A stretch of DNA of 60,199 bases, from NCBI GenBank assembly GCA_011523845.1, contig WTFV01000049.1, positions 1-60,199 of the forward strand, read 5' to 3'. The notes below the pieces were generated by a model. The model saw only the letters and a program-made list of their open reading frames with translations, was not told the DNA's origin and ran no database searches. Made by a program: the position numbers and the translations under genes. Origin of the DNA: Acidobacteriota bacterium. Its GTDB lineage: Bacteria > Acidobacteriota > Vicinamibacteria > Vicinamibacterales > UBA8438. Shown here in pieces: positions 45,752 to 54,211 of the stretch (position 1 is its first letter; every line of letters starts with the position of its first letter).

Positions 45752-47407
45752 ATGGGGGCGGTTCCCCGTTCAATGGATGGCGAGCAACTGGACCCGGGCA
45801 TTCGGATAGACGACCGGCAACTCCCCTGGACCGGTCGCTTCGTTCGCGACTACTGTCACGCGTTCGAGCGGCTCGCCCCCTACTTCGCCGGGTCTCCCGC
45901 GCACCCGTCGAGCTGGACCGACGCATTCGACGCCAGACGCCGCCGCAGGCCCGACGCGGCGACGGTCGGCGTCATCGAACGGCAACTGGCCGCGCGCGGG
46001 GCGCCGACCCCGTCACGCACCGCCGCCGCGCGCCTGCGCGACGCGGGGGCGACGGCGGTGGTCACCGGACAGCAGGCAGGCCTGTTCGGGGGCCCGCTCT
46101 TCACGCTGCTCAAGGCGGTCACCGCCATGCGGCTCGCCCGACGGCTCTCAGAGGAGCATGGCGCCGCGGTCGTCCCCGTCTTCTGGGTGGACGCCGAGGA
46201 CCACGACCTCGACGAGGTCCGCGGCTGTCACGTCCTCAACGGCGAGCTGCAGCGAGTACCCGTCGCGCTGGACCTCGGCGCCTCACCCGGCACGAGCGCG
46301 GCGGCGGTAACGCTCGACGAGTCGATCCGGGAAACGCTCGACGCCTTGCGCGTCGCCCTCCCTGCAACGGAATTCACCGCCGAGGTGACGGATGCCCTGG
46401 CCTCGTCGTACGCGCCCGGAAGGCGTCTGGTCGAAGCCTTCTCGCGTTGGCTCGACCGGCTGCTCGGCCGGCACGGCCTGGTCGTGTACGACGCCTCGGA
46501 CCCCGCCGCCAAGCCGTTCTTCCGGTCGCTCTTCGAGCGCGAGGTCGGGAGGCCGGGACACACGGCCGAGCTGGCCGCCGAAACCGGCGCCGAGCTGGCC
46601 GCCCTCGGCTACCATGCGCAGGTTTCCCCCGCACCCGGCGCCGTCGCACTGTTTCGACTCGACGGAGCCCGCCAGGCGATTCGGGCGGTCGACGGGACCT
46701 TCTCGACCGGTGGGCTCACGCTCGACGCCGCGGCCCTGTGGGCCGACATCGACGCCAACCCGGCGCGCTTCAGTCCGAACGTGCTGTTGCGGCCCATCGT
46801 CCAGGACACGCTGCTGCCGACCGTGGCCTACGTGGCGGGTCCCAACGAGCTGGCCTATCTGGGACAACTGCGCCGGATCTACGCGGCGTTCGACGTCCCC
46901 ATGCCGGTCATCCATCCCCGTGCGAGCGCCACCCTCGTCGACGCCGCGACCGTGAAGTTCCTCAACCGCTACGGCGTCGACTTCGCGCAGCTTCAGCCGC
47001 GGGACGACGCCGCGCTGAACCGGCTGCTGGCGCTGCAGATACCGGAGAGCATCGAGCAGGCGATTGCCGCGGCCGAGCGGTCCGCGGCCGGACATCTCGA
47101 CGCCATCGGCAGCGCCGTCCCGACCCTCGACCCGACGCTGACCGGCGCCGTCGGCTCCGCGCGGGGACGTATCGAGCGGGAGCTCGGGAACCTGCGCGGG
47201 AAGGTCGTGGCCGCGGCGAAACGACGGGATTCGACGCTCCGCCGGCAGTTCGAGCGCGCGCGGGCGCAGAGCTTCCCGGGAGGCGTCCCCCAGGAGCGGA
47301 GCCTCTCCGGCATCCATTTTCTGAATCGCTACGGCTTCGCCCTCGTCGACCGGCTGCTCGCGAGCCTGCCGCTCGACCCCGGCCACCACTGGCTGCTGAC
47401 GATCTAG
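45752..47407 (+). CDS. bshC: bacillithiol synthase, cysteine-adding enzyme BshC
   Basis: This enzyme of about 551 residues is of the BshC family, which adds cysteine to glucosaminyl-malate in the last step of bacillithiol synthesis. The motifs include AVVTGQQAGLFGGPLFTLLK, VVPVFWVDAEDHDLDEVRGC, PNVLLRPIVQDTLLPTVAYV with AGPNELAYLGQL, and VPMPVIHPRASATLVD. The C-terminal coiled coil and the ending GIHFLNRYGFALVDRLLASL fit. bshA and bshB are not in the window. The ATG at 45752 or 45773 may be used. Its start is only 36 bases from that of the divergent pseudokinase. Confidence 0.93.
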   Translation: MGAVPRSMDGEQLDPGIRIDDRQLPWTGRFVRDYCHAFERLAPYFAGSPAHPSSWTDAFDARRRRRPDAATVGVIERQLAARGAPTPSRTAAARLRDAGATAVVTGQQAGLFGGPLFTLLKAVTAMRLARRLSEEHGAAVVPVFWVDAEDHDLDEVRGCHVLNGELQRVPVALDLGASPGTSAAAVTLDESIRETLDALRVALPATEFTAEVTDALASSYAPGRRLVEAFSRWLDRLLGRHGLVVYDASDPAAKPFFRSLFEREVGRPGHTAELAAETGAELAALGYHAQVSPAPGAVALFRLDGARQAIRAVDGTFSTGGLTLDAAALWADIDANPARFSPNVLLRPIVQDTLLPTVAYVAGPNELAYLGQLRRIYAAFDVPMPVIHPRASATLVDAATVKFLNRYGVDFAQLQPRDDAALNRLLALQIPESIEQAIAAAERSAAGHLDAIGSAVPTLDPTLTGAVGSARGRIERELGNLRGKVVAAAKRRDSTLRRQFERARAQSFPGGVPQERSLSGIHFLNRYGFALVDRLLASLPLDPGHHWLLTI

Positions 47408-47445
47408 GAACGGGAACGGGAACGGGCCGGACGAGGCCGGCGCAG

Positions 47446-47451
47446 TATACT
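47446..47451 (+). promoter_or_regulatory. candidate -10 box of xdhC
   Basis: TATACT lies 13 bases before the xdhC ATG, in a 57-base gap otherwise made of GGGAAC-rich repeats. No clear -35 is seen. If used, the leader would be only a few bases long. Confidence 0.35.
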
Positions 47452-47464
47452 GGGCCGGATCGAG

Positions 47465-48418
47465 ATGAACGAAGAAGTCTTTCGGGCCGTGAACGACGTG
47501 TTCGCCCGCGGAGAGTCCGCGGCGCTGGTCACGATCATCCGTACCCAGGGCTCGACCCCGCAGCGCGTAGGCGCGAAGATGCTGGTCTTTGCCGACGGAC
47601 GCACGATCGGCACGATCGGCGGCGGGTGCTACGAGAACGACGCCTTCTGGAAGGCGCGGCGCGCGCTGGAATCGCGCAAGCCGCTCGTTGCGCGGTACGA
47701 GCTGGCCGACGACCTCGCCGAGGAGTCGGGACTCATCTGTGGAGGCCAGATGGAGGTCTACATCGAGCCGCTCGAGGCCTCGCCGCACCTGTACCTGGTG
47801 GGCGCCGGCCACGTCGCGCTGCATCTCGGGCGTCTTGCGACGCCGGCCGGATTCCAGGTGCACGTGATCGACGACCGCGAGAAGTTCTCCAACGCCGAGC
47901 GGTTCCCGGACGCCGTCGAGGTCGCCGTCGACGACATCCCGACGTGGTTGGAGAGCACGGATTTTCCGGCCACCGCCTACGCGGTCATCCTGACCCGCGG
48001 CCACCGGCACGATCTCGACGCGTTGCGCGCGCTCGCGCCGCGCCCGCTCCGCTACCTCGGCCTCATCGGCAGCAAGGCGAAGGTGGCGCGCCTGCATGAC
48101 GCCCTGCGCGAAGAGGGCGTCACGGTCGCCCACCCGGAGCGGCTGCACGCGCCGGTAGGCCTCGACATCGGCGCAATCACCCCCCAGGAGATCGCCGTCA
48201 GCATTCTGGCCGAGCTGATCGCCGTCAAGTACAGCAAGCTGGACGCGGCCGCCGGGATCGATGCCGCCGCGCAGGCGGCCGTGAAGCCGTTGCGGTGGCT
48301 TCCGCCCACGCAGCCGTCGACGGCGGCGCCCGCGACGCCCGCGACCGCGGAGCCCGGCGCCGTCGCGAGCGCCTTCGCGAGCGCGGCGGCGCCCGCTGCT
48401 ATAATCGAGGATCTGTAG
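47465..48418 (+). CDS. XdhC/CoxI family protein
   Basis: This 317-residue XdhC/CoxI protein is of the family that inserts or protects molybdenum cofactor in xanthine-dehydrogenase-like enzymes. The N-terminal domain has ALVTIIRTQGSTPQRVGAKM, GRTIGTIGGGCYENDAF and SGLICGGQMEVYIEPL. The Rossmann-like C-terminal domain has HLYLVGAGHVALHLGRLA, AVILTRGHRHDLDALRAL and RYLGLIGSKAKVARL, then GLDIGAITPQEIAVSILAEL. The Ala-rich tail (about 290-317) is not conserved. No molybdoenzyme gene is nearby. Confidence 0.9.
   Translation: MNEEVFRAVNDVFARGESAALVTIIRTQGSTPQRVGAKMLVFADGRTIGTIGGGCYENDAFWKARRALESRKPLVARYELADDLAEESGLICGGQMEVYIEPLEASPHLYLVGAGHVALHLGRLATPAGFQVHVIDDREKFSNAERFPDAVEVAVDDIPTWLESTDFPATAYAVILTRGHRHDLDALRALAPRPLRYLGLIGSKAKVARLHDALREEGVTVAHPERLHAPVGLDIGAITPQEIAVSILAELIAVKYSKLDAAAGIDAAAQAAVKPLRWLPPTQPSTAAPATPATAEPGAVASAFASAAAPAAIIEDL
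48400..48405 (+). promoter_or_regulatory. candidate -10 box before hrcA
   Basis: A perfect TATAAT is embedded in the end of xdhC, 61 bases before the hrcA ATG. In such GC-rich coding sequence it stands out. No matching -35 is visible, and there is no CIRCE inverted repeat (TTAGCACTC/GAGTGCTAA) between it and hrcA. Confidence 0.4.
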
Positions 48419-48466
48419 CGGCACGCGGCCTGGCGGGGCTGGTCGCGTCCGGCGACGGCACGCACC

Positions 48467-49582
48467 ATGGCATCTCGCGCCACGATTCACGATCCCGACG
48501 TCGGCCGGTTGACGGATCGCGCCAGTCGGATTCTGGCCGCGCTGGTCACCCGGTACATCGACCGGGCCGAGCCGGTGTCCTCGCTGTGGCTCGCCCAGCA
48601 CGGGAACGTGGGTCTGTCTTCCGCCTCGGTGCGCAACGTCATGGCCGAGCTCGAGCAGGCGGGTTACATCTCGCAGCCGCATACTTCCGCCGGTCGCATC
48701 CCGACCGACCGCGGTTACCGGTACTTCGTGGACCGGCTCCTGAGCCGCCGGCGCGACATGCACGCCGCACCGGACGTCGAGGCGCGGCTGCGGCAGGCCG
48801 GCACGGTGAGCGACGTCCTGTCGAACGTGTCCCACGAGCTCTCGGTCGCCTCGCACCACCTGGCGTTCGCCTGCCTGCCGCGCGTGGCGGCGGGGACCTT
48901 CCGGCGCATCGAGTTCGTGCCGCTCGGCACCACCAGGATCCTGGTGGTGGTCACGACCGAGGACGACGAAGTCGCTCACAAGACCGTCGACCTGGGCGAG
49001 GAAGCGGACCGCCGGGCGCTGGAGCAGGGCGCCCGCTACCTTTCGGAGACGTTCGCGGGCCTGCCGCTGTGGGACGTTCGAACGGCGGTGGTCGAGCAAC
49101 TGCGTCAGGAGCGGATGCTCTACGATCAGCTCCGCTCGCGCGCCCTGCGTCTGGCCAGTCTGACGCTCGAAGAGATGGTGCCGCCGAACCACCTCTTCGT
49201 GGAAGGTGCGTGGTTCCTCGCCGAGGAGGTCTCCGACGGCGAAGACCGCGTCCCGCTGGAAATCCTCCGGACGCTGCTGGCGATGATCGAACGCAAGGAT
49301 CTGCTGGTGCGCGTCCTCGACGAATACCTCGACGGCCCGGGTCTGACGGTCGTCATCGGCACGGAGAACTCGTCGCCGGAGATGCAGGCCTTCAGTCTGG
49401 TGGCTTCCACCTACTTCGACGGCTCCCGCACGGGGCGCATCGGCATCATCGGCCCTCGGCGCATGCGCTATTCGCGAGCGATCTCGGCCGTGGATCGGGT
49501 CTCGCGCGCGGCGAGCCGGGTGCTCGTCGAGCAGACGGCATCATCCGAACATGACAGACGACGTGAACCTGGCACAGCCTGA
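48467..49582 (+). CDS. hrcA: heat-inducible transcription repressor HrcA
   Basis: This 371-residue HrcA is the repressor that binds CIRCE elements of groE and dnaK operons. The N-terminal winged helix has LTDRASRILAALVTRYIDRA, SSASVRNVMAELEQAGYISQ and HTSAGRIPTDRGYRYFVD. The GAF-like and dimerisation parts include RRIEFVPLGTTRILVVVTTE. The C-terminal end has VVIGTENSSPEMQAFSLVAS and GRIGIIGPRRMRYSRAISAV. It heads a heat-shock operon with grpE and dnaJ; dnaK is not in the window. It overlaps grpE by 32 bases. Confidence 0.96.
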   Translation: MASRATIHDPDVGRLTDRASRILAALVTRYIDRAEPVSSLWLAQHGNVGLSSASVRNVMAELEQAGYISQPHTSAGRIPTDRGYRYFVDRLLSRRRDMHAAPDVEARLRQAGTVSDVLSNVSHELSVASHHLAFACLPRVAAGTFRRIEFVPLGTTRILVVVTTEDDEVAHKTVDLGEEADRRALEQGARYLSETFAGLPLWDVRTAVVEQLRQERMLYDQLRSRALRLASLTLEEMVPPNHLFVEGAWFLAEEVSDGEDRVPLEILRTLLAMIERKDLLVRVLDEYLDGPGLTVVIGTENSSPEMQAFSLVASTYFDGSRTGRIGIIGPRRMRYSRAISAVDRVSRAASRVLVEQTASSEHDRRREPGTA

Positions 49583-50207
49583 AGCAGGCGCGAACCCGGG
49601 GCAGCCCGAGCCGGCAGCGAGCCCGGAGCAGCCCGAAGAAGATCCCGGCCCGGCGCAGTTCGACGACGATTCGAGCCGTTTGGAGTCCGCGGAAGACGCG
49701 GGACCCGGGCAGGCCCAGGCCGTATCGATCGACACCGCGCCGAGCGCCGCCGAATCGGAGCCGGTTCCGGATCCGGCCGCGGAGCGCGACGAGTACCGCG
49801 ACCTGCTGCAGCGCAAGCAGGCCGAGTTCGACAACTACAAGAAGCGCGTCGAGCGCGACCGCGCCAGGGCCAACCGACAGGCCGAGAAGGCGTTGATCGT
49901 GGCGCTGCTGCCTTTGCTGGACGACTTCGAGCGGGCGCTGGGAGCACCCGTCGAGTCGGGCGGCGCGGAAGCGTACCGCGACGGGATCGAGCTCATCCAC
50001 CGCCAGTTGCTGGAGATTCTCCGCAAGCGCGGGGTCGTGCCGATCGAGACGGCCGGCGTGCGGTTCGATCCCAATCTCCACGAGGCGGTGGCGTACCAGA
50101 CCAGCGAGGGCCACGAGGACGGGGACGTCATCGACGAGCTCCGGCGCGGGTACCTGTTCGACGAGATGCTGCTGCGGGCGGCGATGGTGAGGGTGGCCAA
50201 GGCGTGA
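49551..50207 (+). CDS. grpE: nucleotide exchange factor GrpE
   Basis: This 218-residue DnaK nucleotide-exchange factor has a long acidic, low-complexity N-terminus (residues 1-80), followed by the dimer helix RDLLQRKQAEFDNYKKRVER. The core has ALIVALLPLLDDFERALGAP. The C-terminal beta domain contains VPIETAGVRFDPNLHEAVAY and GDVIDELRRGYLFDEMLLR, ending in AMVRVAK. The start lies inside hrcA and the end overlaps dnaJ by 4 bases. Confidence 0.96.
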   Translation: MTDDVNLAQPEAGANPGQPEPAASPEQPEEDPGPAQFDDDSSRLESAEDAGPGQAQAVSIDTAPSAAESEPVPDPAAERDEYRDLLQRKQAEFDNYKKRVERDRARANRQAEKALIVALLPLLDDFERALGAPVESGGAEAYRDGIELIHRQLLEILRKRGVVPIETAGVRFDPNLHEAVAYQTSEGHEDGDVIDELRRGYLFDEMLLRAAMVRVAKA

Positions 50208-51346
50208 GCAAGCGCGACTACTACGAGGTGCTCGGCGTATCGCGCGACGTCGGCGAGCAGGAGCTGAAGAGCGCCTATCGCAAGCTGGCGCTGCAGTACC
50301 ACCCGGACCGGAATCCGAACGACCGGACCGCGGAGGAACGGTTCAAGGAGGCCGCCGAGGCCTATGCCGTCCTGGCGGATCCGGACAAGCGCGCCCGCTA
50401 CGACAAGTTCGGGCACGCGGGAGTCGGCGGCGGCGGTGCGGCCGGCTTCGATCCGTCGACGTTCGCCGACTTCGGGGACATCTTCGGCAACCTCGGCGAC
50501 ATCTTCGGATTCGGGGACATCTTCGGATCGGGCCGTCGCCGCCGCGGTCCGCGGCGCGGCGCGGATCTGCGGTACGACCTCCCGATCTCGCTCGAGGACG
50601 CCGCCGCCGGCACGGAGGCGACACTGCAGGTCCCGCGCGAGGAGCCGTGCGAGCGGTGCGCCGGGTCGGGCGCCGCGGCCGGCTCCGGGCCGGAGACCTG
50701 CCCGCAATGCCACGGTCGCGGACAGGTCCGCTACCAGCAGGGCTTCCTCACCGTCGCGCGCCCCTGCGGCGGATGCCGGGGGGCCGGCAAGGTCATCCGC
50801 AATCCGTGCAGCGCCTGCCGCGGGAACGGGCGCGTGGCGCGCGAGCGGAAGCTCAAGGTGAAGGTGCCCGCGGGCATCGACACCGGACAGCAGCTCCGCC
50901 TGCAGGGCGAAGGCGAGCACGGGCCGCAGGGCGGCGAGCCGGGCGACCTCTACGTCGTCATTCACGTGCAGGACCACGCAGTGTTCAGGCGCGAGGGCAG
51001 CGATCTGCTGTGCGCCATCCCGGTGAGCTATCCCACGCTGGTGCTCGGCGGGACGATCACCGTGCCGACCCTGAACGGCGACGAGACCCTGCACGTCCCG
51101 AAGGGCACGCAGGGCGATGCCCGGTTGCGCGTGCGCGGCAAGGGGCTGCCGCACGTCTCCGGGCGGGGGCGCGGGGACCTCTACATCGACGTGAAGGTGG
51201 CCGTTCCCACCTCCGTATCGAGCGAGCAGAGAGAGCTGATCGAGGGCCTCGACCGGCTCATGCCGCAGCGGTCGTTCGAGCCGAACGAGCATGGAGACGA
51301 CGACAGCCGCCCCTTCTTCAGCCGGGTGAAGGACATTTTTGGGTAG
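50204..51346 (+). CDS. dnaJ: chaperone DnaJ
   Basis: This 380-residue full-length (type A) DnaJ has a J domain with DYYEVLGVSRDVGEQELKSA and the LQYHPDRN HPD motif. A Gly/Phe-rich region (about 75-125: FGDIFGNLGDIFGFGDIFGS) follows. The zinc region has four CxxCxGxG motifs (CERCAGSG, CPQCHGRG, CGGCRGAG, CSACRGNG). The C-terminal substrate-binding part has GDLYVVIHVQDHAVFRREGS. Translation starts at a GTG overlapping the grpE stop. Confidence 0.97.
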   Translation: MSKRDYYEVLGVSRDVGEQELKSAYRKLALQYHPDRNPNDRTAEERFKEAAEAYAVLADPDKRARYDKFGHAGVGGGGAAGFDPSTFADFGDIFGNLGDIFGFGDIFGSGRRRRGPRRGADLRYDLPISLEDAAAGTEATLQVPREEPCERCAGSGAAAGSGPETCPQCHGRGQVRYQQGFLTVARPCGGCRGAGKVIRNPCSACRGNGRVARERKLKVKVPAGIDTGQQLRLQGEGEHGPQGGEPGDLYVVIHVQDHAVFRREGSDLLCAIPVSYPTLVLGGTITVPTLNGDETLHVPKGTQGDARLRVRGKGLPHVSGRGRGDLYIDVKVAVPTSVSSEQRELIEGLDRLMPQRSFEPNEHGDDDSRPFFSRVKDIFG

Positions 51347-52256
51347 GCGACCGGCCCTCGATGTCAGCCTGCCGGCCGCGCCGGCGTCGCTCCTGTGCAG
51401 ACTCGACGCGTTGCTCGACGACCACGACCCCTTCGCCATCCACGACGAGGGGGGCGACGCAGCGAGCGGGACCGGCAGCGGACGCGTGGCCGCGTGCCTG
51501 GCGCGGCGCGTGTACTTCTTCTCGGCCGAAGCGCGCGACGCGGCGCGCCGGAATATACGGCAGACCCTGGGGGCCGACGGCGTCCGGGCCACCCCGATCG
51601 ACGTCCCCGACGACGGCTGGGCGGCGCGGTCGCAGGCGAGGCTGCGCGGCGTGCGGATCGGCGACCTCGTGGTGGCCCCTCCGTGGGACGTTCCCTCGCC
51701 GGCCGGCGCGATCCGCACCGTCGTGGTCATCGAACCGTCGACGGGATTCGGCACCGGTCATCACGCCTCCACGCGCCTGTGCCTGCGGGCGCTGCAGGGC
51801 ATCGGCAACCGCCTGTCGACGAGCCGCGTCCTGGACCTCGGCGCCGGATCCGGGGTTCTGGCGATAGCCGCGGCCCTGCTCGGCGCCGAGGCGGTAGTGG
51901 CTGTCGAGCGCGATCCCGATGCCCTCGCCAACGCGCGTCGCAACGTCCGCCGCAACCGCGTCGCGGAAAGGGTCACCCTGCTCGCGGGCGACCTGGCCGA
52001 TCCGTCGCTGGACTCCGGCGACGTCGTCACCGCGAATCTCACCGGCGCGTCGTTCGTGGACCACGCCGCGGCAGTGCAGCGTCTGGTCCGGCCGGCGGGC
52101 CTGCTGCTCGCGAGCGGCATCGCGGCCGGCGAGGAGCAGGACGTGAGGACCGCACTGGAGCCGCCGTTCGTGCTTCGTGAGCGGACGGCGGAGGACGACT
52201 GGGTAGGCCTGGTCTTCGAGCGGCCGGCGCGGGGCGTTCGTACCGGGAACCGATGA
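51339..52256 (+). CDS. prmA: ribosomal protein L11 methyltransferase-like PrmA
   Basis: This 305-residue SAM-dependent methyltransferase is of the PrmA family, which methylates ribosomal protein L11. It has VVVIEPSTGFGTGHHASTRL with CLRALQ, the SAM motif RVLDLGAGSGVLAIAAALLG and VVAVERDPDALANARRNVRR. The usual N-I-L-A motif is replaced by ANLTGASF, so the target could differ. Its place between dnaJ and rsmE is common for PrmA. The start is a TTG that overlaps the end of dnaJ by 8 bases. Confidence 0.88.
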   Translation: MGRRPALDVSLPAAPASLLCRLDALLDDHDPFAIHDEGGDAASGTGSGRVAACLARRVYFFSAEARDAARRNIRQTLGADGVRATPIDVPDDGWAARSQARLRGVRIGDLVVAPPWDVPSPAGAIRTVVVIEPSTGFGTGHHASTRLCLRALQGIGNRLSTSRVLDLGAGSGVLAIAAALLGAEAVVAVERDPDALANARRNVRRNRVAERVTLLAGDLADPSLDSGDVVTANLTGASFVDHAAAVQRLVRPAGLLLASGIAAGEEQDVRTALEPPFVLRERTAEDDWVGLVFERPARGVRTGNR

Positions 52257-53008
52257 CGGTCCACCGCTTCTACGCGGCGCAGCTCCCGGCGCCCGGAAGC
52301 GACCTCCGTCTGTCGCCCGCGGAGGGGCGCCACCTGACCCGCGTGCTCCGGCTGCGCAGCGGGACCCGCGTCCTGGTCTTCGACGGCCGGGGCCGCCAGC
52401 ACGAGGCCACGGTCACCGGCGACGACCCGCGGCGCCCCGTGCTGCTCCTCGGCGCGCCGGTCGCGGCGCCGGCCGAGCCCCTGGTGCGCGTGACGCTCGG
52501 GATGACGATCCTCAAGGGACGCAAACTCGACGCGGTGGTTCGCGACGCCACGACGCTCGGCGTGACCGGGATCGTGCCGCTCCTGAGCCAGCGGACGCAG
52601 CCGGGCGGCGAGGAGCGCGCCGGGGGGCGCCTCGGCGACCGCTGGCTCGGCATCGCCGTCGCTTCCGCCAAGCAGTGCGGGCGCGCGGTGGTGCCCGAGA
52701 TATACCCCCCGGCGACGTTCCGACGGTTCCTGGGCCACGCCCGGTCGCACGCCGTCCGGCTGTTGCTGGTGGAGCCGGCGGCGGCCGGAAGCGCCGCGCG
52801 GGGTGGAGCGGACGCGCTCCGGAGCGGATCGCGGCCGGCGACCGTGGCGCTCGCGATTGGTCCGGAAGGCGGATGGACGGAGGACGAGATCCGCGCCGCC
52901 GAGGAGGCCGGCTTCCGGCCTCTGACCCTCGGCCGGCGCACGCTGCGCTCCGAGATCGCGCCGGTCGCCGCCCTCGCGATCCTGCGCTTCACCTGGGACG
53001 ACCTCTGA
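52253..53008 (+). CDS. rsmE: 16S rRNA m3U1498 methyltransferase RsmE
   Basis: This 251-residue SPOUT-class enzyme methylates 16S rRNA U1498. The N-terminal PUA-like part has RLSPAEGRHLTRVLRLRSGT and VLVFDGRGRQHEATV. The SPOUT domain has LGMTILKGRKLDAVVRDATT with LGVTGIVPLLSQRT, AIGPEGGWTEDEIRAAEEAG and RTLRSEIAPVAALAILR. The start overlaps prmA by 4 bases (ATGA). Confidence 0.95.
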   Translation: MTVHRFYAAQLPAPGSDLRLSPAEGRHLTRVLRLRSGTRVLVFDGRGRQHEATVTGDDPRRPVLLLGAPVAAPAEPLVRVTLGMTILKGRKLDAVVRDATTLGVTGIVPLLSQRTQPGGEERAGGRLGDRWLGIAVASAKQCGRAVVPEIYPPATFRRFLGHARSHAVRLLLVEPAAAGSAARGGADALRSGSRPATVALAIGPEGGWTEDEIRAAEEAGFRPLTLGRRTLRSEIAPVAALAILRFTWDDL

Positions 53009-53035
53009 GCCCGCGGGCGCCTCGGGGCCCCAAGC

Positions 53036-53041
53036 TATACT
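53036..53041 (+). promoter_or_regulatory. candidate -10 box of the zinc-ribbon kinase gene
   Basis: TATACT sits 12 bases before the kinase ATG in the short gap after rsmE. There is no clear -35 box. The same hexamer at a similar distance precedes xdhC. Confidence 0.3.
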
Positions 53042-53053
53042 TGCGATACCCGC

Positions 53054-54040
53054 ATGCTGTTCCGAGGGCAGACGCTAGGAAAATACAGAATCACGGCGCC
53101 CCTCGGCAGCGGAGGGTTCGGCGCGGTCTATCTCGCTCGCGACACCTGGATCGACAAGGACGTGGCGATCAAGGTGCCCCACCGGCAGAACCTGAACTTC
53201 GGCGAGCTCCTGCGGGAGCCGCGCCTGCTGGCGGCTCTCGACCATCCCAACATCGTCTCGATTACGACGGCCGAGAAGCAGGACAACGTCTTCTTCATCG
53301 TGATGGAGTACGTCGCCGGACATACCCTGGAGGAGGTCATCACGAGCAACCGCGGACTCGACACGGCGCGGACGGTCGACTATACGATGCAGATCGGCCG
53401 GGCCATGGAACACGCGCACGCGCAGGGCGTGATCCACCGCGACCTGCGGCCCGCCAACGTGCTGGTCTCGGACGCGGGCGTGCTGAAGGTCGCCGACTTC
53501 GGCACCTCGCGCTTCTTGGAGATCGCCGCGCACGGCACGACGGTCATCGGCAGCCCGCCCTACATGGCCCCCGAGCAGTTCGAAGGCAAGGCGGTGTTCG
53601 CGTCCGACATCTACTCGCTGGGCATCACCATGTACCAGATGCTCACCGCCGCGCTCCCCTACGAATCCCCCGCGCCGAGCGATCTCGACAGGCTCCGGCG
53701 CGGCGAGCTGGTCCGGCCGCCCCGACTCTGCAATCCGGAAGTGCCGAAACGACTCAACGACATCGTGATGAAGGCGCTCGCGCCGGAGCTGTCGGCCCGC
53801 TACCAGCGGGCCGGCGAGTTGCTGAGCGACCTGGAGCAGGCATCCGCGCCGGCGGCCCGCCCGCAGCCGACGCCGAGCCGAGCCGCGGAACCGGCGCGCG
53901 AGACGGCGCGCGCGCGGGTCCACGTCACCCCCCGTCGTCTCCGCACCGACGCGCCGTCGACGGGGCGCTTCTGCCTGCGCTGTCGCAAGCCGCTGCACGC
54001 GCGCGCCGACCGCTGTCCGTTCTGCGGAGAGAGCTGGTAG
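53054..54040 (+). CDS. Ser/Thr protein kinase with C-terminal zinc ribbon
   Basis: This 328-residue Hanks-type kinase has an intact active site: LGSGGFGAVYLARD glycine loop, VAIKVPHR (Lys), IHRDLRPANVLV catalytic loop (Arg where Lys is usual), KVADFGTSRF and SPPYMAPEQFEGKAV. A disordered Ala/Pro/Arg-rich segment (about 260-305) leads to a C-terminal zinc ribbon, FCLRCRKPLHARADRCPFCG, with two CxxC pairs. There is no transmembrane helix, so it is cytosolic. It is active by prediction, unlike the pseudokinase near carA. Confidence 0.9.
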   Translation: MLFRGQTLGKYRITAPLGSGGFGAVYLARDTWIDKDVAIKVPHRQNLNFGELLREPRLLAALDHPNIVSITTAEKQDNVFFIVMEYVAGHTLEEVITSNRGLDTARTVDYTMQIGRAMEHAHAQGVIHRDLRPANVLVSDAGVLKVADFGTSRFLEIAAHGTTVIGSPPYMAPEQFEGKAVFASDIYSLGITMYQMLTAALPYESPAPSDLDRLRRGELVRPPRLCNPEVPKRLNDIVMKALAPELSARYQRAGELLSDLEQASAPAARPQPTPSRAAEPARETARARVHVTPRRLRTDAPSTGRFCLRCRKPLHARADRCPFCGESW

Positions 54041-54048
54041 GCCGGCCG

Positions 54049-54110
54049 GCAGGTCTGCGCCGCGGACCGGTGCGGACGCTCCCCGGCGGGGTGATCGGAC
54101 GGCAGGCCGA
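54049..54110 (+). repeat. dispersed repeat C, copy 1
   Basis: The intergenic sequence after the kinase gene starts with GGTCTGCGCCGCGGACCGGT and continues with GATCGGACGGCAGGC. Related stretches occur at 55190-55222 and 55727-55790. The CTGCGCCGC core is also part of repeat B. Confidence 0.5.
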
Positions 54111-54138
54111 GCCGCACGCGGCGCTTTCCGGGGCGCGC

Positions 54139-54168
54139 TTGCAAACTGCGCGCCGGACTCTTTACACT
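54139..54168 (+). promoter_or_regulatory. candidate ilvE promoter
   Basis: TTGCAA (54139-54144) and TACACT (54163-54168) are separated by 18 bases and end 43 bases before the ilvE ATG. This is the best sigma-70-like pair I saw in the right half of the window. Confidence 0.45.
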
Positions 54169-54211
54169 GGGAACGCAACTTCTCCACTCCACACGATTTC
54201 GCAGGTCAGCC

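Noticed and set aside
45673..48099. Long open frames overlapping bshC and xdhC in other frames
   Set aside because: They are Arg/Pro/Ala-rich shadows produced by GC-rich codon bias, have no family motifs, and are covered by well-supported genes.
51361..51385. ATG at 51361 as prmA start
   Set aside because: It is out of frame with the methyltransferase motifs; the TTG at 51339 is in frame and overlaps dnaJ as usual in this operon.
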